A DNA stretch of 37,598 nucleotides from contig JACKIL010000018.1 of NCBI GenBank assembly GCA_020638525.1, positions 1-37,598 on the forward strand, written 5' to 3'. The translations under genes and the position numbers were made by a program. The notes beneath the pieces were generated by a model, which worked only from the letters and a program-made list of their open reading frames with translations, had not been told where the DNA came from and made no database searches. This DNA comes from Caulobacterales bacterium (GTDB taxonomy: Bacteria; Pseudomonadota; Alphaproteobacteria; Caulobacterales; Parvularculaceae). This document shows, one piece after another, positions 1 to 8,107 of the stretch; position 1 is the stretch's first letter, and each line of letters starts with the position of its first letter.

Positions 1-20
1 AAGAGCATAAGAGACAAGTT

Positions 21-2216
21 ATGGCGGGCCTGATCGCCGGCGCGGCGGATATTTTTGCGGAAAAGCTTGCGGCGCAGCAGCTGCCGGCGCCGCTCACCAA
101 TCTCAGCATTGACGATGCGGGCCTTTCGCGCAGCGATCTCGCACAGCTTTTCGAAAGTCAGGCGACGAGCCGTCGGCTCGACCTCGAAGCGCGGCGCCTT
201 GGCGGTGAAAAGCGCGGTTATTATTCGATCGGCAGCTCTGGCCATGAAGGCAACGCTGCAATGGCGCGCGCGCTGCGTGTTTCCGATATGGCGTTCCTGC
301 ATTACCGCAGCGGCGCCTTTCTGATCGAACGCTCGCGGCAGGCGCCCGGCTCGACGCCGATCTGGGATATGGCGCTCTCCTTCGTCGCATCGTCCGAGGA
401 CCCCATATCTGGCGGGCGCCACAAGGTGCTCGGCTCAAAGCCGCTCTTCATTCCGCCGCAAACCAGCACAATCGCCTCGCATCTGCCGAAGGCCGTGGGC
501 GCGGCCTATTCGGTTTCGCTCGCGCGCCGCATCGGCCTTGAAGATCGAGTGCTCCCCGAAGACGCCGTCATCTTCTGCAATTTCGGCGACGCCTCCTCCA
601 ACCATTCGACCGCACAAGGCGCGTTCAACACCGCCGCGTGGACAGCGTTCCGCAATATTCCGCTCCCACTCGTCTTCATGTGCGAAGATAATGGCATCGG
701 CATTTCCGTGCCGACGCCTGAAGGCTGGGTCGCGGCGAATTACGCAAACCGCCCGGGCCTCGTTTACATGGCGTGCGACGGGCGCGACATCGCCAGCGCT
801 TATCTTGGCGCGCAAGAAGCGGCGCGTTGCGCGCGCCTTCGCAAGAAACCCGTCTTCCTCCATATGCGGACGGTTCGTCTGATGGGACATGCCGGTTCCG
901 ACGTTGAATCGGCGTATCGCTCCCGCGCGGAAATCGATACCGATGTGGATCAGGACCCGTTGCTGCACACGGCGCGCCGCCTCGTGCAGGAAGGCGGATG
1001 CAGCCTCGATGACGTCTCGTCGATCTATGGCCGCATCGCCGATCAGGTTCGCGGCGCCATGGAGAATGCGACGACGCGCCCGAAATTAACCTCCGCCGCG
1101 GAAGTGATCGCACCGCTCGTTCCGCCCGCAAAGACCACGCCGAAAGCGCCCGCGCCTGCGGACGAGAAAGACCGCGCCACCGCCGAACCGCAGCACTTGT
1201 CGCGCATCATCTCGCTGACGCTCGCCGAGGAAATGGCGGCTCACAAAGAGATCGTCGTCTTCGGCGAAGACGTCGGCAAGAAAGGCGGCGTTTACGGCGC
1301 GAGCGTTCGCCTGCAACAGAAATTCGGCAGCGGGCGCGTTTTCGATACGCTGCTCGACGAACAGGCGATCCTCGGCATGGCGATCGGCCTTGCGCATAAC
1401 GGTTTTCTGCCGATCCCGGAAATCCAGTTCCTCGCCTATGTACACAATGCGGAAGACCAGATCCGCGGCGAAGCGGCTTCGCTCTCTTTCTTCTCCAATG
1501 GGCAATATACGAACCCGATGGTCGTGCGTATTGCGGGCCTCGCCTATCAGAAAGGCTTTGGCGGCCACTTCCACAACGACAATTCGGTTTCGATCTTCCG
1601 CGACATTCCGGGTGTCATTGTCGCCTGCCCGTCCAGCGCGGCGGACGCTGCGCGGCTTCTTCGCGAATCCATCCGCCTTGCGCGTGAGGAAAGCCGCGTC
1701 GTGATCTTCATCGAACCGATCGCGCTCTACGGAACGAAAGATCTTCACGAGCCGGGCGACGGCCTAATGACGGCTGTTCTCGATGATGTGAAGGATGCCG
1801 CCCCCTTCGGGAAAGTCGCCCTTGAAGGCAACGGCGCGGATCTCGCCATCGTCACCTATGGCAATGGCGCCTACATGTCCCGCCGCTGCGCGAAGAATCT
1901 CGAGCAGGAAAATATCCGTACTCGAATTATTGACTTGCGCTGGCTCTCGCCGCTGCCAATGGAAGATGTCCTGAAAGGCGTCAAAGGCGCCAAAGCCGTG
2001 CTGATCGTCGATGAATGCCGGCGCAGCGGGTCGCTCTCTGAAGAGATCATGGCGAAGTTCATGGAAGCCGGCCTCACCCAGCCCGTCGCGCGGCTGAACG
2101 GCGAAGACACTTTCATTCCACTCGGCCCCGCCGCCGACACGGTGCTGGTCAGCGAAGACGGGATCATGGACGCCGCCCGCGCGCTTGCAGCCGCAAACAC
2201 ACGCACGAAGAAATGA
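21..2216 (+). CDS. 2-oxoacid dehydrogenase E1, fused alpha and beta subunits
   Basis: This 731-residue protein is a thiamine-diphosphate-dependent E1 that decarboxylates a 2-oxoacid and passes the acyl group to the lipoyl domain of an E2. Residues 1 to about 365 are the alpha half, with the ThDP/metal motif GDASSNH near residue 189 ending in EDNGIGIS, and the loop RLMGHAGSD. A Pro/Ala/Lys-rich linker (about 365-390) leads to the beta half, with FGEDVG, GGHFHND and a transketolase C-terminal domain (VTYGNGAYMS, LIVDECRRSG). Branched-chain and pyruvate E1 usually have separate subunits; fused forms are known. The ATG has an AAGAGA site before it, but the frame stays open to the window edge, so a longer start is possible. 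No E2 or E3 gene lies in the window. The substrate (branched-chain, pyruvate or other) cannot be told from sequence alone. Confidence 0.9.
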   Translation: MAGLIAGAADIFAEKLAAQQLPAPLTNLSIDDAGLSRSDLAQLFESQATSRRLDLEARRLGGEKRGYYSIGSSGHEGNAAMARALRVSDMAFLHYRSGAFLIERSRQAPGSTPIWDMALSFVASSEDPISGGRHKVLGSKPLFIPPQTSTIASHLPKAVGAAYSVSLARRIGLEDRVLPEDAVIFCNFGDASSNHSTAQGAFNTAAWTAFRNIPLPLVFMCEDNGIGISVPTPEGWVAANYANRPGLVYMACDGRDIASAYLGAQEAARCARLRKKPVFLHMRTVRLMGHAGSDVESAYRSRAEIDTDVDQDPLLHTARRLVQEGGCSLDDVSSIYGRIADQVRGAMENATTRPKLTSAAEVIAPLVPPAKTTPKAPAPADEKDRATAEPQHLSRIISLTLAEEMAAHKEIVVFGEDVGKKGGVYGASVRLQQKFGSGRVFDTLLDEQAILGMAIGLAHNGFLPIPEIQFLAYVHNAEDQIRGEAASLSFFSNGQYTNPMVVRIAGLAYQKGFGGHFHNDNSVSIFRDIPGVIVACPSSAADAARLLRESIRLAREESRVVIFIEPIALYGTKDLHEPGDGLMTAVLDDVKDAAPFGKVALEGNGADLAIVTYGNGAYMSRRCAKNLEQENIRTRIIDLRWLSPLPMEDVLKGVKGAKAVLIVDECRRSGSLSEEIMAKFMEAGLTQPVARLNGEDTFIPLGPAADTVLVSEDGIMDAARALAAANTRTKK

Positions 2217-3244
2217 CCAAAGAACGCGCTATCGTCGTCTTTCCGGGCCGTGGCTCCTATGGCGCGCCGGAACTTGGCTATCTGAAGAACAACCATGGTT
2301 CGCGGAGCGCCCTGCTCAACCGTTTCGATGCGGTCATCGCGAGGAATGGCGGCGTTCCGGCGCAGGAACTCGATGCGCGCGAAAGCTTTTCGCCTTCAAT
2401 TCACCTTCCGGGGCGAAACGCATCGAACCTGATATACGCCGGCGCGCTCGCAGACTTCGAAGCGATCAACCGCGACAGGTTCGAGATCGTCGCCGTGTGC
2501 GGCAACTCGCTCGGCTGGTATATGACACTCGCAGCAGGCGGCGCGCTGACGCTTGAGAATGGCGCGCATGTCGTCGACTCCATGGGCCATCGCATGGAAA
2601 CGGAAGGAACAGGCGGACAAATTCTTTACCCGCTCGTCGATGCAGAATGGCGCCGCGATGAAGGGCGCATCGCAGCGGTCAAAGACGCGCTGCAGAAAGC
2701 CAACACCAAAGGCCGCGCCTTCTTCTCTATCCGGCTCGGCGGCATCGCCGTGCTCGCGGGCGACGAAGCCGGGCTCAAATCTATGTTGGAAACCCTTCCC
2801 AAGGCTGACGAACGCTATCCGTTCCGGCTGCCGAAACATGCCGCGTTCCACACGCCGCTTCTCGACGGCGTTAGCGCGGGGGCCAAGGAAGCTCTGCCCG
2901 CCTCGCTCTTCACACCGCCCGCCATTCCGATGATCGACGGACGGGGCGCAATCTGGACGAAGCACGGAACAGATATCGAAACGCTGCATGAGTACACATT
3001 CGGCGCACAGATCACCGAAACATACGACTTCTCGAAATCTGTCGAAGTCGCGCTGAAAGAATTCGCGCCCGCGCGCGTCATTCTCGTCGGTCCCGGCGCC
3101 TCGCTCGGTCCGCCTGTCGGACAGATCCTTATCGAGCATCGCTGGAACGGGGTTCGCTCGAAGACGGATTTCTCGGCCATGCAGCAAAAGTCGCCCTTCG
3201 TGCTGGCGATGGGAAGACCGGACCAGCGAGAAGCCGCGCTCTGA
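2213..3244 (+). CDS. FabD-like acyltransferase (ACP acyltransferase fold)
   Basis: This 343-residue protein has the malonyl-CoA:ACP transacylase fold: an N-terminal FPGRGS, the nucleophile elbow CGNSLG with Ser99, and the second catalytic residue His213 in AFHTPLLDG. Two features differ from true FabD. The usual GHS is GNS. The helix after the nucleophile reads VDSMGHRM where FabD has an RG pair whose arginine holds the malonyl carboxylate. A non-carboxylated acyl group is therefore more likely than malonyl; this is inference. Its ATG overlaps the stop of the E1 gene (ATGA), so the two are translationally coupled. It may move the acyl-CoA made by the E1 complex onto a carrier protein, but no carrier gene is visible here. 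Confidence 0.8.
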   Translation: MTKERAIVVFPGRGSYGAPELGYLKNNHGSRSALLNRFDAVIARNGGVPAQELDARESFSPSIHLPGRNASNLIYAGALADFEAINRDRFEIVAVCGNSLGWYMTLAAGGALTLENGAHVVDSMGHRMETEGTGGQILYPLVDAEWRRDEGRIAAVKDALQKANTKGRAFFSIRLGGIAVLAGDEAGLKSMLETLPKADERYPFRLPKHAAFHTPLLDGVSAGAKEALPASLFTPPAIPMIDGRGAIWTKHGTDIETLHEYTFGAQITETYDFSKSVEVALKEFAPARVILVGPGASLGPPVGQILIEHRWNGVRSKTDFSAMQQKSPFVLAMGRPDQREAAL

Positions 3245-3360
3245 TTTCCTGCTTGAAGCTCAATTGAAACTTCACGCCTCACTCGGTGGTCTGGCGTCCC
3301 GCGCCTATGCGAGCAGGCGTCTGGCTTGACTTTGCCGGTCTGTGGCCTTGAAATTTCGAC

Positions 3361-4308
3361 ATGGCGACGTCCACCCATGAAGACCGTGTTATAGAAACAG
3401 CGACATCGGATTCCTCCGCCGCGAGGTCGAAGATCGCTGCGTCATGGCGGCGTTCGCTCGTCAATCATGGGTTGCAGCCCGAAGGCGTTCGAGCCGCTGA
3501 TAGCCTTGGCGAAGCCGAACTTAACGCAGCGCGCGAAGCAGCCGGCAACCTTCTGGAAATAGCCGCGCCAGTCATGGACCGCGTATTTCGTTCCGTCGAC
3601 GGAGCCGGATGCTGCGTGCTGCTGACAAACGCCGAGGGCGTCATCCTCGACCGCCGCGGAACGGCCGCCGACGAAAACACCTTCCGTAAATGGGGCCTGT
3701 GGCCGGGCGCGGACTGGAGCGAAGAAGCCGAAGGTACGAATGGCATCGGCACCTGTCTCGTGGAAGAGCGCGCCGTCACCATTCACCGCGAGCAGCACTT
3801 CTTCACGCGCAACACGGCGATGAGCTGCATGGATGCGCCCATCTTCGATCACAACGGCCGCCTTCTCGCCGCGCTCGACGTTTCCTCGTGCCGCGACGAC
3901 CACACGGAAGCAATGGCGGCGTTGATCGGCGCGCTTGTAGCCGATGCAGCCCGGCGCATTGAGGCGGACTATTTCCGTTCGGTCTTCGCCGACGCGCGTA
4001 TTCTTGTTGCGCCGCAACAGGGCGCGGGCGAGCCGTCGCTTTTCGCAGTCGATCGCGATGATCTGGTCGTGGGGGCGACGCGCGCTGCGCGCAAAGCCTA
4101 TGGGCTCACAGACGCGACATTCGCTTCGCCGCGACCGGCGGACGATCTTTTCGCAACGCAGCGAAGCGGCGATCTTGCAAGCGCCGAGCGCGCGGCGATC
4201 CGCAGGGCGATTGCGAGCACAGGCGGGAACGCGGCGGCGGCGGCGCGCCAGTTGGGGATCAGCCGCGCAACGCTCTACCGGCGCATGAAGCGCCTCGGCG
4301 CCGAGTAA
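3361..4308 (+). CDS. GAF-Fis transcriptional regulator lacking an AAA+ domain
   Basis: This 315-residue regulator resembles the two ends of AcoR. The N-terminal region and GAF-like sensor (about residues 25-190) include WRRSL, GLWPGADWSEEAEGTNGIGT and the HFFTRN segment typical of AcoR-type activators. The C-terminus (about 270-312) is a Fis-type helix-turn-helix, with GGNAAAAARQLGISRATLYR. The sigma-54-contacting AAA+ domain normally between them is absent: there is no Walker A and no GAFTGA. It cannot remodel sigma-54 polymerase by itself and probably works at a sigma-70 promoter. It sits 156 bp upstream of the aldehyde dehydrogenase, its likely target. The start has only a weak ribosome binding site, but no better in-frame ATG follows. 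Confidence 0.85.
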   Translation: MATSTHEDRVIETATSDSSAARSKIAASWRRSLVNHGLQPEGVRAADSLGEAELNAAREAAGNLLEIAAPVMDRVFRSVDGAGCCVLLTNAEGVILDRRGTAADENTFRKWGLWPGADWSEEAEGTNGIGTCLVEERAVTIHREQHFFTRNTAMSCMDAPIFDHNGRLLAALDVSSCRDDHTEAMAALIGALVADAARRIEADYFRSVFADARILVAPQQGAGEPSLFAVDRDDLVVGATRAARKAYGLTDATFASPRPADDLFATQRSGDLASAERAAIRRAIASTGGNAAAAARQLGISRATLYRRMKRLGAE

Positions 4309-4341
4309 CGCGGGCAAACCCCAACACTTTTGGATCGAGCC

Positions 4342-4361
4342 CTGTCTCGGAACTGATACAG
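4342..4361 (+). promoter_or_regulatory. Candidate operator upstream of aldehyde dehydrogenase
   Basis: An imperfect inverted repeat with arms CTGTCTC and GATACAG (one mismatch) separated by six bases. It lies about 100 bp upstream of the aldehyde dehydrogenase start and just after the GAF-Fis regulator gene. Spaced TGT/ACA repeats are usual for AcoR-type activators. The assignment to this regulator is inference. Confidence 0.35.
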
Positions 4362-4464
4362 TCTCCGGGCTCGTATTTCATTCGCGCTCTGGCCAACAGC
4401 GCCGGCGAGCGCGCAATGTTCTCCAAACGCCCGGCAAAACGGGACCTTTCAGGGAGGACATTCG

Positions 4465-5982
4465 ATGACCGAGCAATTCACCCCTGCCGCCGTTCGCTCG
4501 CCCTACAAGGCTCGCTATGACAATTTCATTGGCGGCGCCTGGCGCGCGCCGATTGGCGGGCGGTACTTTCAAAATCTCTCGCCGGTCAATGGCGCGCCGA
4601 TTTGCGAAATCGCGCGCTCGGACTCTGCCGACATAGAAGCCGCGCTCGACGCCGCCCATGCGGCGAAAGCGAAATGGGGCGCGACCTCACCTACGGAGCG
4701 CGCCAACATTCTCTGGAAGATCGCGCAGCGCATGGAAGACAATCTCGCCGCGCTTGCGACGGCCGAAAGCTGGGATAATGGCAAGCCGATCCGCGAAACG
4801 ATGGCGGCCGATATTCCGCTCGCGATCGATCATTTTCGCTATTTCGCGGGCTGCATCCGCGCACAGGAAGGCACGCTCGGAGAAATCGACGCCGACACTG
4901 TCTCCTACCAATTCCACGAGCCGCTAGGCGTCGTCGGGCAGATCATTCCCTGGAACTTTCCAATCCTGATGGCCGCGTGGAAACTGGCGCCGGCGCTCGC
5001 CGCGGGCAATTGCGTCGTCCTCAAACCCGCGGAACAGACGCCGGCGTCGATCCTCGTTTGGGCGGAGCTTGTCGGCGACCTCCTTCCGCCGGGCGTTCTC
5101 AACATCGTCAATGGCTTCGGCCTCGAAGCCGGAAAGCCGCTCGCCTCAAACCCGCGCATCGCAAAGATCGCGTTCACGGGCGAGACGACGACCGGGCGCC
5201 TCATCATGCAATACGCGTCCGAAAATCTCATTCCCGTGACGCTGGAGCTTGGCGGCAAGTCGCCGAACATCTTCTTCAAGGATGTCGCCACCGAAGACGA
5301 CGACTTCTTCGACAAGGCGATCGAGGGCTTCGTCATGTTCGCGCTCAATCAGGGCGAAGTCTGCACTTGCCCGAGCCGCGCTCTGATTCACGAGTCGATC
5401 TATGACAAGTTCATCGAACGCGCGCTGAAGCGCGTCGCAGCGATCAAGCAAGGACATCCGCTCGATCCGGCGACGATGATCGGCGCGCAGGCTTCTTCTG
5501 AACAGAAAGAAAAGATCCTCTCCTATTTCGAAATTGCGCGCCAGGAAGGCGCCGAAGCGCTGATCGGCGGGCGTGAAGCGACAATGCCGAAAGAGATTTC
5601 GGAAGGATATTATATCGAGCCGACCGTGCTTCGCGGCCATAACAAGATGCGCGTGTTTCAGGAAGAAATTTTCGGCCCTGTCGTCGCCGTTACGACGTTC
5701 AAGGACGAAGATGAGGCTCTCTCGATCGCAAATGACTCGCTTTACGGCCTCGGCGCCGGCGTCTGGAGCCGATCAGTCAACACCTGCTATCGTTTCGGGC
5801 GCGGCATTCAGGCAGGTCGCGTCTGGACGAACTGCTATCACGCCTATCCCGCGCACGCAGCGTTTGGCGGCTACAAGCAGTCTGGCATCGGGCGTGAGAC
5901 TCACAAGATGATGCTCGACCATTATCAGCAAACGAAGAATATGCTCGTAAGCTATAGCCCGAAAAAGCTCGGGTTCTTCTAG
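4465..5982 (+). CDS. NAD-dependent aldehyde dehydrogenase, AcoD/ExaC type
   Basis: This 505-residue cytosolic aldehyde dehydrogenase has the usual family length. It oxidises an aldehyde to the acid with NAD(P). Visible motifs are PWNFP for cofactor binding, the general base in LELGGKSPN (Glu261) and the nucleophile in NQGEVCTCPSR (Cys300, with Cys302 two residues later). The GGYKQSGIGRE and QQTKNMLVSYS endings are typical of the acetaldehyde and acetoin-linked AcoD/ExaC branch. A strong GGGAGGA site precedes the ATG. The DUF779 gene follows after 17 bp, and the GAF-Fis regulator lies upstream, an arrangement seen with enzymes that clear acetaldehyde or similar short aldehydes. The exact substrate is not shown by the sequence. 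Confidence 0.93.
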   Translation: MTEQFTPAAVRSPYKARYDNFIGGAWRAPIGGRYFQNLSPVNGAPICEIARSDSADIEAALDAAHAAKAKWGATSPTERANILWKIAQRMEDNLAALATAESWDNGKPIRETMAADIPLAIDHFRYFAGCIRAQEGTLGEIDADTVSYQFHEPLGVVGQIIPWNFPILMAAWKLAPALAAGNCVVLKPAEQTPASILVWAELVGDLLPPGVLNIVNGFGLEAGKPLASNPRIAKIAFTGETTTGRLIMQYASENLIPVTLELGGKSPNIFFKDVATEDDDFFDKAIEGFVMFALNQGEVCTCPSRALIHESIYDKFIERALKRVAAIKQGHPLDPATMIGAQASSEQKEKILSYFEIARQEGAEALIGGREATMPKEISEGYYIEPTVLRGHNKMRVFQEEIFGPVVAVTTFKDEDEALSIANDSLYGLGAGVWSRSVNTCYRFGRGIQAGRVWTNCYHAYPAHAAFGGYKQSGIGRETHKMMLDHYQQTKNMLVSYSPKKLGFF

Positions 5983-5999
5983 CAAGGAAAGCTGCCGGG

Positions 6000-6383
6000 A
6001 TGGCGGAACCGAAAACAGCGCCGCAGCGCGTTATCGCGACTGAAGCCGCGACTGATCTGATCGCGGAGATTCGCGCCGACCATCCCGACATTCTGTTTCA
6101 CCAATCGGGGGGCTGTTGCGATGGCTCCTCGCCCATGTGTTATCCGGCGAGCGACTTCAGGGTCGGCGAGCGCGACGTGAAGCTCGGCGAGGTTGGTGGC
6201 GTTCCCGTCTATATCAGCGCGTCGCAATTCGAAGCGTGGCGCCATACCCAGCTCATCCTTGATGTCGTGCCCGGCAGAGGGGGCATGTTCTCGCTCGACA
6301 ACGGCCGCGAGAGGCGATTCCTTGCACGCGCCCGGGTCTTCTCTGAAGACGAGATTGCGGCCCTGGAAGCGATGAAACCTTGA
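6000..6383 (+). CDS. DUF779 family protein
   Basis: This 127-residue soluble protein belongs to the DUF779 family, recognised by the cysteine cluster FHQSGGCCDGSSPMCYP and the later WRHTQLILDVVPGRGGMFSLDNG. These proteins are repeatedly encoded next to AcoD-type aldehyde dehydrogenases, but their biochemical role is unknown to me. The three clustered cysteines suggest metal binding or redox chemistry; that is inference. The start has AAGGAAA upstream and lies 17 bp after the dehydrogenase stop, so the two genes are probably co-transcribed. Confidence 0.88.
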   Translation: MAEPKTAPQRVIATEAATDLIAEIRADHPDILFHQSGGCCDGSSPMCYPASDFRVGERDVKLGEVGGVPVYISASQFEAWRHTQLILDVVPGRGGMFSLDNGRERRFLARARVFSEDEIAALEAMKP

Positions 6384-6549
6384 AACGCGAAGCAGAATAG
6401 TCGCTGAAGCGCCCCCTCTCCTGATCCGCCGCCGCCTCAACTGACGGGCAGGCCGGACTTGCTCATTTCGCTGACCAAAGCCAAGCTCCTCCATAGATGG
6501 GTTGGCTGAAGCGCATATTCGACCGCCATCTGAACAAAAGGAATTCCGG

Positions 6550-8094
6550 ATGGCGCCGCCTTCAATCGACTATGACGTAATGCCCTACAGTTCGATGCCG
6601 TTTCCCGAGACGCAACCGGGAAGCATTGCGGCGCTGGCGACTTTGTTCTCGCGCGCGGCGCCGGCGGTTGAGGCCGCGCGCGTGCTGGAATTGGGATGCG
6701 CCTCCGGCGGCAACCTCATCCCCCTCGCCGTGCGATTTCCGAACGCGACATTTGAAGGCGTCGATCTGTCCGCGCGTCATGCGGAAGATGGAATGGCGCT
6801 CATCGCGGAACTCGGGCTCGGCAATATCGTCATCCGGCAGGGGGATATCGCGGCGCTCGATCTGACGGGCAAGCGATATGACTTCATCATCTGCCACGGC
6901 GTATTCAGTTGGGCGCCGAAGGCTGTTCAGGAGGCCATCCTTCGCATCTGCGCGGAGAACCTGACCGAGAACGGCCTCGCTTATGTCAGCTACAATGTCC
7001 TTCCAGGTTGGCATTTGCGGATGATCGCAAGAGACATCTGCCGTTATCACGCTGGCGATGAAGGAACGCCGCAAGAGCGCGTGGCGCGGGCGCGCGAAAT
7101 TCTCTCCCAGATTGCACAAACGCCGGAAGGCTCTGGCGCGTATGAGCAAATGCTGCGCGAAGAAGCCAAACGCAATCTGCGCATGAACGATTCCTATACC
7201 CTCGGCGAACTTCTTGGCGCCGACAACAGCCCCTGCCACTTTCATGAATTCGTGGAACGCGCCGGCGCGCATGGCCTTGCTTATCTGTGCGACGCCGGCG
7301 TCGGCGAGACTGTGCCTGATACTCTTGGCGCGGAGCGCGACGCGCTCATCGGCGCGGCAGCCGCCGGCGATGACCTGGCGCGCGAACAATATTCGGATTT
7401 CCTCACCGGGCGTGCATTCCGCCGCTCCATTCTGGTCAGGGCCGAAACATTGATCGGCCGCGTGATCCAGCCCAACAGTCTTGCGCGGCTTCACTTTTCT
7501 TGCGCGCTGTCTCAGGAAAAAAGCAGCGACGGCGAATATGTGTTCCGCCGCGACGCCGCCAAACTGGCGACTAACGACCCCGTCGTCGGATCAGCGTTGA
7601 CCTATTTGACGGCGGCTTACCCTGACACCCGTTCTTTCGATGAGATCGCCGCCCATGCGGCTGAGGCGACGGGTCTGGAACGCTCTTCGTTCTCGGCGCG
7701 CCTGTTGGACGCCTTGCTGCGCACTTCGCTAAAAGGGCATGTCGCCATTTCTTCGCATCCATTGCGGATTGGAAGCGCCGAGAGCGAACGGCCGGCCATC
7801 TGGTCGATGGCGCGCGCGCAAATCTGTCAGAACCAATCCTGGGTCTGCACGCTTCTTCACACGCCAATCCAGCTAACTCCGCCTGTGCGGTTCGTCGCAG
7901 CGCTTCTCGATGGAAAAAATGCGCGTGCTCAGATCGAAGAGCGTCTCGCTGCAGCGATTGCAGAACGCATCATCGTCATAGAAGGCGTCGAGGCGCCCTC
8001 AGGCGCGCCGGCGCAGCGAGAGTTAGCGCATCGATTGCTGGAATCGATCCTGCGAGACTTCAGACGCAGCGCGCTACTCTCGCCGGCGCCGTAA
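6550..8094 (+). CDS. SAM methyltransferase with PKMT-type regulatory domain
   Basis: I place the start at the ATG at 6550 because AAAAGGA sits just upstream; an in-frame TTG at 6502 would add 16 residues. The 514-residue product opens with YDVMPYSSMPFPETQPG, then a Rossmann methyltransferase with the SAM motif LELGCASGG (about residues 47-54), GVDLSARH and the HGVFSW loop. The middle, around residues 200-300, has the NDSYTLGELL and FHEFVERA segments of the methyltransferase regulatory domain (PF10119). This layout matches the rickettsial protein-lysine methyltransferases that modify the surface protein OmpB. It converges on the RTX gene with only 13 bp between stops, so the RTX protein is a candidate substrate by position only. 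Confidence 0.85.
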   Translation: MAPPSIDYDVMPYSSMPFPETQPGSIAALATLFSRAAPAVEAARVLELGCASGGNLIPLAVRFPNATFEGVDLSARHAEDGMALIAELGLGNIVIRQGDIAALDLTGKRYDFIICHGVFSWAPKAVQEAILRICAENLTENGLAYVSYNVLPGWHLRMIARDICRYHAGDEGTPQERVARAREILSQIAQTPEGSGAYEQMLREEAKRNLRMNDSYTLGELLGADNSPCHFHEFVERAGAHGLAYLCDAGVGETVPDTLGAERDALIGAAAAGDDLAREQYSDFLTGRAFRRSILVRAETLIGRVIQPNSLARLHFSCALSQEKSSDGEYVFRRDAAKLATNDPVVGSALTYLTAAYPDTRSFDEIAAHAAEATGLERSSFSARLLDALLRTSLKGHVAISSHPLRIGSAESERPAIWSMARAQICQNQSWVCTLLHTPIQLTPPVRFVAALLDGKNARAQIEERLAAAIAERIIVIEGVEAPSGAPAQRELAHRLLESILRDFRRSALLSPAP

Positions 8095-8107
8095 CGCGCC
8101 TTCGAGA

